Counted from the first letter of the stretch, positions 8,486-16,956 are shown. The stretch is 64,000 nucleotides of DNA from Iamia sp. SCSIO 61187 (GCF_019443745.1 NZ_CP050948.1:2108001-2172000); one strand, 5' to 3'. Notes: generated from the letters alone by a model not told the origin. A program made the numbers and translations.

Positions 8486-11164
8486 GTGAAGATCCTGCGC
8501 CTGACCGGCTCCCAGCCCCGCCCCTGGGCGGTCGACCTGCAGCCCCGCCTCACCGTGGTGCACGGCCTGGCCCCCGAGGTGGCCGGGCCGGTGCGCGCCG
8601 CCATCGACGCCCTGGTCCGCGCCCGGCTGACCTCGCCGGAGCTGGCGGCGTCGGGCCTCGGCGGCCTCGTCGCCGTGGCCGGCGAGCATGCGAGTGGCCC
8701 AGGGGGAAGTGCCGGCGAGCATGCGAGTGGCCCAGGGGGAAGTGCCGGCGAGCATGCGAGTGGCCCAGGGGGAAGTGCCGGCGAGCATGCGAGTGGCCCA
8801 GGGGGAAGTGCCGGCGAGCATGCGAGTGGCCGGGGGGGCAGTGCCGGCGAGCGCGAGGTCTCGGTGGCCGAGATCGCGGGCTGGACCCCGGGCCTCGTGC
8901 CCGCCGGACCGCTCCGCGGGTCCGACCTCCGCGACGGCGTCCTCGCCCTGGCCCAGGGCCGGTCCCGGGCCCTCGACTCCGAGCTGGCCGCGGCCGAGGC
9001 CGAGCTGGCCGCCGCCGAGGCGGCCCTCGCCGAGGTCCTGCGGGCCGACACCGCCACAGCCGACCGCAGCCGGCCCGCCGCCGATCGCTGGCGCGACCGC
9101 GAGGAGGCGGCCACGGCGCTGCGGGCCGCCCGCCGGCGCCTGGCCGACGCCGTGAGCGCCGCCGCCGAGTCCGACGCCGCCCAGGCCGGACCCTCCGGAC
9201 CGACGCCCGAGCTGGGTCGCCTGCTCGCCGAGCAGGACCGCCTGGCGACCGAGCGCATCACCTCCGCCCAGGCCGCCCGGGCCGCCGCCATCGCCGCCCG
9301 GGACGACGCCGAGGCCGAGCGGGCCCGCCTCGCCGGGGCCACCGCCGCCGAGCTGGCCGACCTGCGGGCCGAGCTGGCCGAGGTCGAGCGACGCTGCGTC
9401 GAGATGGCGCCCAGCGCGGCGCCGGCGGCCCCGGACCGCCAGGCCCTGCTCGACCGGCGGGCCTTCCTCACCTCCGAGATCGAGGCCCTCACCGCCCAGC
9501 GATCGGACCAGGTCGCGGCGGCGCTCGCCGCGGCCGAGGCCCACCAGGGCATCGCCGTGGTCGAGGCGGCCCGGGTGGCCGTCGAGTGGGAGCGGGTCCG
9601 TGACCTGGTCGCCGAGGCGGCCGCCGCCCCGCCGCCGCCTCCGCGCCCGACGGCGCCGGCCGCGCCGGTGCAGATGTCCGAGGTCAGCTCAGCCCGACTG
9701 GCCCGCGCCCACGACGAGGTGACCTCGGCCCGACGGGCCGTGGCCGAGGCCAACGGCGCCTCGCCCCTCGATCCCAACGACGTCGAGGCGCTCGAGGCCG
9801 CCCACGCCGAGGTCCTGTCGGCCTGGGAGGGCAGCGAGCGCCGGATCGGCGTGGGCCGGGCCCGCCGCCGGCTGGAGGACGCCCAGCTGGCCGAGCGGGA
9901 GATCCTCGCCCGCATGGGGTTCGCGTCCTACACCGAGTTCATGGTCTCGGGTCGGGCGTCGGGCACCCACTCCCAGCTCGACGCCGAGGAGGCCCGCCGC
10001 AACCTGCGCGACGCCGAGGCCCGCCTGGCCCAGGTGCAGGCGACGATCGAGCAGGAGCTCGAGGCGGCGCGCGCCGCGGCTGCACCGGCCGACCCCGCCG
10101 GCAGCTGGGACGCCGCCGCCGCCCAGGGACGCCTGTCGGCGACCCTCGCCGCCCTGCGCGCCCGAGCCGTCGACCTGCTCGGCGAGGACCCGGGCGAGGA
10201 CGTGGCCGGCGCCCTGCGCGACCGCATCTCCACCGACCCGCTGCCCGACCTGCGCCTGGCGCTCGACGAGGTCGGCGTGCCGCTGGGTGAGGTCCTCAGC
10301 CGGGAGGCGGTCCTGGGCCGGGCCCGCGACTGGATCGCCCGGACCCGCGCCGACGCCACCCGGCGCGACGGCCTCGAGGCGGCCCTCGCCGAGATCGACG
10401 CCCAGATCGCCGCCCACGACGCCGCCGACGCGGCGCGCCGTTCCTGGGAGGACCTCGTCGCCCGGCGCGACGCCCTGCGCCAGCGGGTCGCCGCCTCCGA
10501 GATCTCCTCCGATGCCATCGAGGCGGCCGACGAGCGCCTGGCCGTCGACCGGGCCGAGGTCGAGCGGGCCGAGCAGGCCCTCGCCGAGGCCGAGGCCGAC
10601 GCCCGCCGCCGCGCCCTGCCGACGACCTGGGGCGACGAGCCGGCGCCGAGGGCGACGCCGACCGACCCGTCCGTCCTGGCCGGCCTGGAGGGCGACGCCC
10701 GCGACGCCCAGACCGCCCTCGACGTCGCCCTGTCGCACCTCCTGTCGCCCCGCACACCTGCGGGCGACGACCCCGACGCCGCCATCGGCCGGGCCGAGGC
10801 CCGGGTGGCCCTGGCCCGGCTCGAGGTGGACTCGCTCCGGTCGATCCAGGCCTCCCGCCCCGCCGTCCCCGACGACGAGGTCGACGTCGACGCCCTGGTG
10901 TGGCGGGTGCTGTCGGTGCTGGCCAGCCACCAGGCCGCCGCGGTCCCCGGCGGCCCCGGGCCCGCTCCGCTGGTGCTCGACGAGCCCTTCGGCGACCTCG
11001 ACCCCGACGACGCCACCGCGCTCTGCGACGCCCTCGTCGGACCCTCGCACGCCGTGCAGGTGATCATCGTGACCGATCGGGACGACGTGGCCGACTGGGC
11101 CCGGTCCACCACCGGAGACGGGGTCGGCCTGGCCGCCGCCGACCTCACCCGCAGCCCCGTCTGA
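8486..11164 (+). CDS. SMC/RecN-like coiled-coil ATPase homologue without a Walker A motif
   Basis: An 892-residue protein built like an SMC/Rad50-type ATPase: a short N-terminal half-domain, about 750 residues of Ala/Glu/Arg heptad-rich coiled coil broken near residues 430-560, and a C-terminal half with a clear Walker B and D-loop (PLVLDEPFGDLDPDD, near residue 833) and a VIIVTDRDDV segment. The N-terminal segment LTVVHGLAPEVAGPVRAAI stands where the P-loop GPNGSGKST should be, and no LSGGQ signature is visible, so ATP hydrolysis by itself is doubtful. Residues 65-122 are encoded by a 33-nt minisatellite. The start is supported by GGAGG seven bases upstream. It could be a SMC-like pseudo-ATPase or pair with another ATPase subunit. 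Confidence 0.7.
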   Translation: MKILRLTGSQPRPWAVDLQPRLTVVHGLAPEVAGPVRAAIDALVRARLTSPELAASGLGGLVAVAGEHASGPGGSAGEHASGPGGSAGEHASGPGGSAGEHASGPGGSAGEHASGRGGSAGEREVSVAEIAGWTPGLVPAGPLRGSDLRDGVLALAQGRSRALDSELAAAEAELAAAEAALAEVLRADTATADRSRPAADRWRDREEAATALRAARRRLADAVSAAAESDAAQAGPSGPTPELGRLLAEQDRLATERITSAQAARAAAIAARDDAEAERARLAGATAAELADLRAELAEVERRCVEMAPSAAPAAPDRQALLDRRAFLTSEIEALTAQRSDQVAAALAAAEAHQGIAVVEAARVAVEWERVRDLVAEAAAAPPPPPRPTAPAAPVQMSEVSSARLARAHDEVTSARRAVAEANGASPLDPNDVEALEAAHAEVLSAWEGSERRIGVGRARRRLEDAQLAEREILARMGFASYTEFMVSGRASGTHSQLDAEEARRNLRDAEARLAQVQATIEQELEAARAAAAPADPAGSWDAAAAQGRLSATLAALRARAVDLLGEDPGEDVAGALRDRISTDPLPDLRLALDEVGVPLGEVLSREAVLGRARDWIARTRADATRRDGLEAALAEIDAQIAAHDAADAARRSWEDLVARRDALRQRVAASEISSDAIEAADERLAVDRAEVERAEQALAEAEADARRRALPTTWGDEPAPRATPTDPSVLAGLEGDARDAQTALDVALSHLLSPRTPAGDDPDAAIGRAEARVALARLEVDSLRSIQASRPAVPDDEVDVDALVWRVLSVLASHQAAAVPGGPGPAPLVLDEPFGDLDPDDATALCDALVGPSHAVQVIIVTDRDDVADWARSTTGDGVGLAAADLTRSPV
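8678..8853 (+). repeat. 33-nt in-frame minisatellite inside the coiled-coil ATPase gene
   Basis: Four identical 33-base units start at 8678, 8711, 8744 and 8777. A fifth, diverged unit starts at 8810 and a fragment at 8843. Each unit encodes AGEHASGPGGS, so copy-number change keeps the reading frame. The unit uses cat, agt, cca and gga codons that are rare in the surrounding gene, where the third position is almost always G or C. This suggests recent expansion or insertion of foreign short sequence. Confidence 0.95.
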
Positions 11165-11310
11165 GCCGGCAGGTCGTCCGGCCCGACGGGGTCGGGTCCT
11201 TCGGCCCTGCGCACCGTCCGCCGGGTGCCTACGATCGGGCCACCGAGCAGTCCGCCTCGACGCTCCGACGCCGGCGGCGGCCCGCTCGGCCCGCCACCAA
11301 TGGAGGTTCC

Positions 11311-12429
11311 GTGACCGCGATCACCGAGAGCACCTTGCGCACCCTGTCGGGCTTCGAAGCGGGAGGTGAACCGGTCACGACCTGCTACCTCGACGTGGAC
11401 GGACGACGATTGCTCACCCAGCGCGACGTCGAGCACGAGCTCGACGGGGTCCTGCGCCAGGCGCGGAACCGGGCCAACGGGACCTCGTCGGTGCACGCCG
11501 ACCTCGATCGCATCGAGGGGTTCGTCAAGGGTGGGTTCGACCGGTCCCGGGTGCGGGGCCTGGCCCTCTTCTCCTGCGCGGCCCGGGACCTGTTCGAGGT
11601 CGTGCCCCTCCCGGTGCGGGTCCGGAGCCGGGTGGTCGTCAACGAGCAGCCGGCCGTCGGCCAGCTCGAGGCCATCGCCGAGGAGAGCCGGCGCTTCGGC
11701 GTCCTCCTCGTCGACCGCCAGCGGGCCCGCATGTTCGTCTTCGAGCTCGACGAGCTGGTCGAGCACACCGAGCAGGAGGACGAGCTGCCCCGCGACTACG
11801 ACACCCGCGGCGAGCGCGAGCGCGGTGGCGTCACCCCGCACGTCGACGCCATGGCCTCGCAGCACGTGCGCAACGCCGCCGCCCTGGCCTTCAAGGTGTA
11901 CCAGGACAAGGGGTTCGACCACATCTGCATCGGTGCGTCCGACGACCTCGTCGGCGACGTCGAGGCCGCCCTCCACGCCTACCTGCGCGAGCGTCTGGTC
12001 GGGCGCATCAACGTCACCCCGCAGGCCAGCCTCGACACCGTGCAGAAGGCCGTCGTCGAGCTGGAGGAGGCGACCGAGCGGGCCCGCGAGGCGGCCCTCG
12101 TCCACCGGCTGCTCGACACCGTCGGCTCGGGCGGCAAGGCCGTGACCGGGCTGGGGCCCGTCCTCGGGGCGCTCAACGAGCGTCGGGTCGAGCACCTCGT
12201 CGTGTCGCACGAGTACGAGGCCGAGGGCTGGCGCTGCGAGGCCACCGGCGCCCTCCACGACGTCCGGCCGCACCGCAGCGGCGACGGCGAGCCCGGGCTC
12301 CGCCCGATCCAGGACGTCGTCGAGGAGGCCATCGACGACGCGCTGGCCCAGGGGGCCAAGGTGGAGATCTGCGTGGGCAACGCCGATCTCGACGTCCACG
12401 GGCGCATCGGCGCCCTCCTCCGCTACTGA
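11311..12429 (+). CDS. eRF1-like (BaeRF/Vms1-type) protein with GGV in place of GGQ
   Basis: A 372-residue protein with the three-part layout of archaeo-eukaryotic release factor 1-like proteins. The central domain has RGGVTPHVDAMASQHVRN (residues 171-188), aligning with the eRF1 GGQSxxR loop and its helix, and the C terminus ends in GRIGALLRY, the hallmark end of eRF1 domain 3. The catalytic Gln of GGQ is replaced by Val174, so peptidyl-tRNA hydrolysis by the standard mechanism is not expected. Bacterial members of this superfamily have been linked to ribosome rescue or stress; the role here is unknown. GGAGG lies five bases before the GTG start. Confidence 0.75.
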   Translation: MTAITESTLRTLSGFEAGGEPVTTCYLDVDGRRLLTQRDVEHELDGVLRQARNRANGTSSVHADLDRIEGFVKGGFDRSRVRGLALFSCAARDLFEVVPLPVRVRSRVVVNEQPAVGQLEAIAEESRRFGVLLVDRQRARMFVFELDELVEHTEQEDELPRDYDTRGERERGGVTPHVDAMASQHVRNAAALAFKVYQDKGFDHICIGASDDLVGDVEAALHAYLRERLVGRINVTPQASLDTVQKAVVELEEATERAREAALVHRLLDTVGSGGKAVTGLGPVLGALNERRVEHLVVSHEYEAEGWRCEATGALHDVRPHRSGDGEPGLRPIQDVVEEAIDDALAQGAKVEICVGNADLDVHGRIGALLRY

Positions 12430-13421
12430 CCGCCGACGCGCCCGGCGGCCCGCTGGTCGTCGGTCTCGACCTCGGCGGCACCAAGCTCCTCGGCGTGGCC
12501 CTCGACCCGGGCCACCAGGGGAGCGAGGCGGTCGTCGAGGGCAAGGTGGCCACGCCCACCGGCACCGACGAGGTCCTGGAGGCGATCGCCGGGCTGGTGG
12601 CCGACCTCCGCCAGCGCGCCCACGAGGCCACCGGTCGCGACGTGCGGGCCGTGGGCCTCGGTGCCCCGGGGCTGGTCGACCGGGCGGGCACCTTCCGCTA
12701 CGGCCCCAACCTGCCCGGCGTCGTCGGGGTGCCCCTCGCGGCCGAGCTGGGGGAGCGGTCCGGGCTGCCCGTGGTCGTGGACAACGACGCCACGTGCGCG
12801 GCCTGGGGCGAGCACGAGCGGGGTGCGGCCCGGGGCCGGAACCACTCGCTCGTGATCACCTTGGGCACCGGGATCGGCGGGGGCATGACGGTGAAGGGCG
12901 AGCCCCTGCGCGGGGCCTACGGCTTCGCCGGCGAGCCCGGGCACATGGTGGTGGACCCCACCGGGCCCGAGTGCCCCTGCGGGCGGCGAGGCTGCTGGGA
13001 GCGGTACGCCTCCGGGACCGGGTTGGGGTGGCTGGCCCGCGAGGCGGTCCGGACCGGCCAGGCGCCGAGCGACACCGACTTCGTCGCCCGGGCCGGGGGT
13101 GACCTCGCCGCCGTGCGGGGGGAGCACGTGGTGGCCGCCGCCCGTGCCGGCGACGGTGACGCCGGTGCCGTCCTCGACACCTTCGGCGACTGGCTCGGCC
13201 TCGGCGTGGCCAACCTGGTGAACGTGCTCGACTCCGAGATCGTGGTGGTCGGCGGGGGCGTGTCCGAGGCGGCCGACCTGTTCCTCGACCGGGCCCGCCA
13301 GCGGGTCCGGGAGATGGCGCTGGGCGGCGAGCGGCGACCCCGCGTCCCGCTCGTGGCGGCCAAGCTCGGCGAGCAGGCCGGGGCGGTCGGCGCCGCCCTC
13401 CTCGCCGCCCTGCGCACGTAG
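12426..13421 (+). CDS. ROK-family glucokinase, probable CTG start
   Basis: A 331-residue ROK sugar kinase. The ATP-binding DLGGTK is encoded at 12468-12485, the catalytic region reads DNDATCAAWGE, and the zinc-binding motif GHMVVDPTGPECPCGRRGCWE is complete. It probably phosphorylates glucose with ATP in the cytoplasm. The first ATG/GTG in frame (GTG at 12495) would remove DLGGTK, and no ATG, GTG or TTG occurs in frame in the preceding 60 bases. The best start is CTG at 12426, which overlaps the previous stop as CTGA, implying translational coupling to the eRF1-like gene. Confidence 0.88.
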   Translation: MTADAPGGPLVVGLDLGGTKLLGVALDPGHQGSEAVVEGKVATPTGTDEVLEAIAGLVADLRQRAHEATGRDVRAVGLGAPGLVDRAGTFRYGPNLPGVVGVPLAAELGERSGLPVVVDNDATCAAWGEHERGAARGRNHSLVITLGTGIGGGMTVKGEPLRGAYGFAGEPGHMVVDPTGPECPCGRRGCWERYASGTGLGWLAREAVRTGQAPSDTDFVARAGGDLAAVRGEHVVAAARAGDGDAGAVLDTFGDWLGLGVANLVNVLDSEIVVVGGGVSEAADLFLDRARQRVREMALGGERRPRVPLVAAKLGEQAGAVGAALLAALRT

Positions 13422-13453
13422 ACCGCGCCCGGCGGCGGGACCGCCCCGTCGGA

Positions 13454-13954
13454 TCAGCTGGGGTAGTAGTCCTCGTCGATGGCCCGCTGGATGCTGGCCG
13501 TGATCTCGGCCTTGGCCTCGTCGGCGCCCTCGAAGCCCCGGACGTCGGCCCACTTGCCGGGCTCCAGGGCCTTGTAGATCGTGAAGAAGTGCTCGATCTC
13601 CTGGGTGAGGTGGCTCGGGAGGTCGCCGATGTCCTGCACGTGGTCCCAGCGGGGGTCGTCGCCCACGACGCAGATGATCTTGGCGTCGGGGCCGGCGTCG
13701 TCCTCCATCCAGAACACGCCGACGGGGCGGCACCCGATCACGCACCCCGGGAACGTCGGCTCGTCCAGGATGACCAGCGCGTCGAGCGGGTCGCCGTCCT
13801 CGCCGAGGGTCCGGTCGACGAAGCCGTACTCCGCCGGGTAGACGGTGGCCGAGAACAGTCGTCGGTCGAGGCGGATGCGTCCGGTGGCGTGGTCGAGCTC
13901 GTACTTGTTGCGGGTTCCCCGGGGGATCTCCACCACGACGTCGATGCGGTCCAT
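13454..13954 (-). CDS. ppa: Inorganic pyrophosphatase (family I)
   Basis: A 166-residue soluble pyrophosphatase that hydrolyses the PPi released by biosynthesis. The N terminus (VVVEIPRGTRNKYE), YPAEYGF and the metal-binding signature DGDPLDA are all present, and the length is right for the bacterial hexameric form. The gene converges with the ROK kinase (32-bp gap) and diverges from the aminotransferase gene. A CAGGAT box lies eight bases before the ATG, so the mRNA may be leaderless. Confidence 0.95.
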   Translation of the reverse strand: MDRIDVVVEIPRGTRNKYELDHATGRIRLDRRLFSATVYPAEYGFVDRTLGEDGDPLDALVILDEPTFPGCVIGCRPVGVFWMEDDAGPDAKIICVVGDDPRWDHVQDIGDLPSHLTQEIEHFFTIYKALEPGKWADVRGFEGADEAKAEITASIQRAIDEDYYPS

Positions 13955-14007
13955 GGGTCGATCCTGCCACCGCTCGGATGCCGCTGGGGGTGGCGGGGGG
14001 CCAGCAG

Positions 14008-14013
14008 TAGGGT
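14008..14013 (+). promoter_or_regulatory. -10 box of a leaderless aminotransferase mRNA
   Basis: TAGGGT lies six bases before the ATG at 14020, so transcription would begin at or beside the start codon. No Shine-Dalgarno is present. No convincing -35 is visible. Confidence 0.5.
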
Positions 14014-14019
14014 GCCGCC

Positions 14020-15198
14020 ATGGAGTTCCGCCGGATCACGGGCCTGCCCCCGTACGTCTTCACCATCATCGACGGGTTGAAGGTGGAGGCCCGGCGAGCC
14101 GGTCAGGACGTGATCGACCTGGGGTTCGGCAACCCCGACCTGCCGTCGCCGACGGTCGCCGTCGAGAAGCTGGCCGAGGCGGCCCGCAACCCCAGGAACC
14201 ACCGGTACTCGTCGAGCCGGGGCATCCCGAAGCTGCGCGAGGCGGTCGCCGACCTCTACATCCGACGCTTCGGCGTCGCCCTCGACCCCGAGCGCGAGAT
14301 CCTCACGACCATCGGGGCCAAGGAGGGCTTCAGCCACCTGATGTGGGTGCTGCTGGGCCCGGGCGACTCGGCCCTCGTGCCGGCGCCGTCGTACCCGATC
14401 CACATCTGGGGGCCGCTGTTCGCCGGGGCCGGCGTGCAGTACATCCCCATGGGCGGCGGCGACCGCGACCTGATCGGCGAGATCACCGAGGCCATCGACA
14501 GCTCGTGGCCCCGCCCCCGCGTCCTGGTCGTCTCGTTCCCCCACAACCCGACCACGACGTGCGTGGACCTCGACTTCTTCCAGCGCCTGGTCGACCTGGC
14601 CAAGGAGAAGGAGATCGTCATCGTCCACGACAACGCCTACGCCGAGCTGGGCTTCGACGGGTACCAGCCGCCGTCGATCCTCCAGGCCGACGGGGCCAAG
14701 GACGTCGCCGTCGAGCTGTACTCGATGACCAAGTCGTTCTCGATGGCCGGCTGGCGCGTCGCCTACCTCGTCGGCAACGCCGAGATCGTGGCCGCCCTCC
14801 AGAAGCTGAAGTCGTACCTCGACTACGGCGCCTTCCAGCCGGTGCAGATCGCCGCCACCGTCACCCTCAACGAGGACACCGAGCACCCGGCCGAGGTCCA
14901 GCAGATCTACCAGAAGCGGCGCGACGCCCTCTGCGACGGGCTGGCCCGCATCGGCTGGGAGATGGAGCCGCCCCGGGGCACGATGTTCGCCTGGGCGCCG
15001 ATCCCCGAGCCCTACCGCGAGATGGGCTCGGTCGAGTTCTGCTCGTTCCTCGTGCGCGAGGCGCACGTCGCCACCTCGCCCGGGGTCGGCTTCGGCCCCG
15101 GCGGCGAGGGCCACGTCCGCTTCGCCCTCATCGAGAACGAGCAGCGCATCGGCCAGGGCATCCGCAACCTCAAGCGGGCCCTCACCAAGCTCGGGTAG
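14020..15198 (+). CDS. alaC: Class I aminotransferase, AlaC-type
   Basis: A 392-residue fold-type I PLP enzyme. The opening FRRITGLPPYVFTIIDGLK, the YSSSRGIPKLR segment, TIGAKEGFSHLM and PSYPIHIWG closely follow E. coli AlaC, which transfers amino groups between glutamate and pyruvate. The Schiff-base Lys is in SMTKSFSMAGWR (about residue 238), and the C-terminal Arg that binds the substrate carboxylate is in HVRFALIEN. Related enzymes include LL-diaminopimelate aminotransferase, so the amino acid specificity is inferred. A dispersed repeat follows immediately after the stop. Confidence 0.85.
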   Translation: MEFRRITGLPPYVFTIIDGLKVEARRAGQDVIDLGFGNPDLPSPTVAVEKLAEAARNPRNHRYSSSRGIPKLREAVADLYIRRFGVALDPEREILTTIGAKEGFSHLMWVLLGPGDSALVPAPSYPIHIWGPLFAGAGVQYIPMGGGDRDLIGEITEAIDSSWPRPRVLVVSFPHNPTTTCVDLDFFQRLVDLAKEKEIVIVHDNAYAELGFDGYQPPSILQADGAKDVAVELYSMTKSFSMAGWRVAYLVGNAEIVAALQKLKSYLDYGAFQPVQIAATVTLNEDTEHPAEVQQIYQKRRDALCDGLARIGWEMEPPRGTMFAWAPIPEPYREMGSVEFCSFLVREAHVATSPGVGFGPGGEGHVRFALIENEQRIGQGIRNLKRALTKLG

Positions 15199-15202
15199 TC
15201 CT

Positions 15203-15445
15203 TCTCGTCACTCGCTCGCTGGCGCTCGCTCCGTTCCTCGAGCTGACGGTGCCTCGCTGCGCTCGGCGCTGAACACCTTCCCGGCGGCGGACGGCTCGTT
15301 CCTCGCCGACACGCTCGCCTCTGCGGAGGGAGACCGCCCGCACCCCCCAGCGGCTGCGCCGGGCCGGGACGCGTCGCGGGTCATCTGGCGGCATCGCGTG
15401 CACGCGGCCTCTGATGGCTCGCCTGCGGGCTCTCGCCGGCCTCGT
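15203..15445. repeat. Dispersed intergenic repeat, copy A
   Basis: The space between the converging aminotransferase and TetR genes holds a sequence clearly related to 27665-27890. Shared blocks are an actcg-ctggcgctc-ctccgttcct-cgagctga segment near the left end, a ctcgttcctcg segment, a ctctgcgg-ggagacc-ccc segment and an identical 25-base block at 15344-15368 reading through cggctgcgccgggc. It contains many short inverted repeats and no convincing gene. Both copies lie between the 3' ends of converging genes, so termination or chromosome architecture are possible roles. Confidence 0.75.
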
Positions 15446-15452
15446 CGGGGGG

Positions 15453-16085
15453 CTAGGCGAGGGTGCCGGTGGGGGCGCCGAGGATGCCGCCCATGCAGAA
15501 GCGCACGGCGGCGTCGATGACCGGCGTGGGGTCGCTGTCGGGGTCGGCGTGGATCAGCGAGGCGCACAGGTGCTGGGTGACGCCGACGATCGAGCGGGCC
15601 AGCAGGTCGGGGTCGGCCTCGGGGATGCGGCCCTCGGCGATGGCCCGGCGGAGCGGGGCGGCGGCGTCGGCCGCGGCGATGTCCTCGCCCTTGCGCAGCC
15701 CGGCGGTGAAGCGCTCCTCGGTGGCGGCGAAGCGGATGAGGGTGACGAGGTCCCGGTGCGCCGCCATCCACTCCATGCCCGTCCTGATGCCCCGCTCCAT
15801 CTGCTCGACGGGGTCGTCGACGTCGGCGATGGCGTCGCGCTGGATCCGCCGGCGGGCCTTCTGCCCGGCCCGGAGGATCTCGGCCAGCAGGGCCTCCTTG
15901 GACGGGAAGTACCAGTAGAAGACGCCCTTGCCCACGCCGACGGCCTCGACCACGTCGGCCACCGAGGTCGGGTGGTAGCCGTCCTTGGCGAACAGGTGGG
16001 TGGCGACGTCGATGATCTGACGCCGCCGCTCCTCGCCGCGAGCGGTCAGACGCCGATCGTCGCTCTTGACGTCCTCGCTCTCCAC
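15453..16085 (-). CDS. TetR-family transcriptional regulator
   Basis: A 210-residue repressor. Its N-terminal helix-turn-helix reads IIDVATHLFAKDGYHPTSVADVVEAVGVGKGVFYWYFPSKEALL in outline, with the typical TetR Tyr/Phe-rich recognition helix ending near residue 65. The C-terminal helical ligand domain is not recognisable by ligand. The GTG start at 16085 is supported by a leaderless promoter (-10 TAGCCT seven bases upstream) covered by a perfect inverted repeat, which points to autorepression. No other obvious target lies beside it; the divergent ACT-domain gene begins 148 bp away. Confidence 0.9.
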   Translation of the reverse strand: MESEDVKSDDRRLTARGEERRRQIIDVATHLFAKDGYHPTSVADVVEAVGVGKGVFYWYFPSKEALLAEILRAGQKARRRIQRDAIADVDDPVEQMERGIRTGMEWMAAHRDLVTLIRFAATEERFTAGLRKGEDIAAADAAAPLRRAIAEGRIPEADPDLLARSIVGVTQHLCASLIHADPDSDPTPVIDAAVRFCMGGILGAPTGTLA

Positions 16086-16101
16086 CGACCCGAGGCTACT
16101 G

Positions 16102-16121
16102 CCTTGACCGTCCAGTCAAGG
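16102..16121. promoter_or_regulatory. TetR operator over the -35 region of its own promoter
   Basis: CCTTGAC and GTCAAGG form perfect 7-base arms around a 6-base centre (CGTCCA). On the minus strand the right arm supplies a TTGAC -35, with TAGCCT at 16093-16098 as -10 and the GTG start seven bases later. Binding here would block RNA polymerase. Confidence 0.75.
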
Positions 16122-16232
16122 GCACCCGTGCCGACGTGCACCCGCCAGGCCCCCCGGGCGGTCGTCGGATGACAACACTGCCGTCCCGCGGAGGAAACAC
16201 CGAGTTCACACGCCCTCCGTAGGTTCGTCGCC

Positions 16233-16916
16233 ATGGAGACCTACGTCGTGCGAGTCTGGCTCCCCGACCGACCGGGTGCGCTGGGTGCGGTAGCGAGCCG
16301 CATCGGGGCGGTGCGGGGGGACGTCATCGGCATCGACATCCTCGAGACCGGCGACGGCGTGGCCGTCGACGAGCTGGTCGTCCGGTTGCCCCAGGGCTCG
16401 CTGGTGGACCTGCTGGTCACCGAGATCCAGGAGGTCGACGGCGTCACCGTCGAGGACGTCAAGGCCGCCGACGCCACCGGGCGGGACCCCCGCCTCGACG
16501 CCCTCGAGACCGCCGCCATGATCTGCGGCGCCGACACCATGGACGAGCTGCTGCGGGCCCTCGTGGTCCACGGCAGCCGCACCCTCGGCGCCGACTGGGC
16601 GGCCGTGGTCGACCTGGCCTCGGGCGAGGTCCGGGCCACCGCCGGGTCGACGCCCACCGAGGCCTGGCTCTCGGCGTTCGTCACCGGCGCCCGGGCGGGC
16701 GGCGACGACCAGCAGGCCGTGGGCGGTGCGGATGTCGCCTGGGCCCCGCTCCCCGGCGTCGACCTGGCCCTCGTGGCCGGGCGCACCGGGACCCCGTTCC
16801 GGGCCAAGGAGCGCCGGCAGGTCGCAGCCTTGGCCCGCGTGGCCGGCACCCGGGCCCGCGAGGTCGGCCGCGCTCGCTCGCTGCGGGCCCACCCGAGCGT
16901 CACCAGCACGCCCTAG
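16233..16916 (+). CDS. ACT-domain protein with GAF-like C-terminal part
   Basis: A 227-residue protein. Residues 1-75 form an ACT domain (YVVRVWLPDRPGALGAVASRIGAVRGDVIGIDI in outline), a small-molecule (usually amino acid) binding module. Residues 90-215 resemble a GAF-like alpha/beta sensor domain with no catalytic motif. It is probably a cytoplasmic regulator of amino acid metabolism or a signalling adaptor. TAGGTT at 16220-16225 sits seven bases before the ATG, consistent with a leaderless mRNA. Partner and ligand are unknown. Confidence 0.72.
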   Translation: METYVVRVWLPDRPGALGAVASRIGAVRGDVIGIDILETGDGVAVDELVVRLPQGSLVDLLVTEIQEVDGVTVEDVKAADATGRDPRLDALETAAMICGADTMDELLRALVVHGSRTLGADWAAVVDLASGEVRATAGSTPTEAWLSAFVTGARAGGDDQQAVGGADVAWAPLPGVDLALVAGRTGTPFRAKERRQVAALARVAGTRAREVGRARSLRAHPSVTSTP

Positions 16917-16956
16917 CCCGCCTCCGACCCGACCCGCCCGCACGAGAGGCCGCACC

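Noticed and set aside
8678-8853. CRISPR-like array
   Set aside because: Units are contiguous without spacers and in frame with the coding sequence; it is a minisatellite.
8678-8853. Phase-variable contingency locus
   Set aside because: Unit length is a multiple of three, so copy change alters only linker length, not the reading frame.
9928-12399. 823-residue minus-strand frame across the ATPase-like and eRF1-like genes
   Set aside because: Antisense shadow without domain motifs, while the plus strand carries recognisable families with ribosome binding sites.
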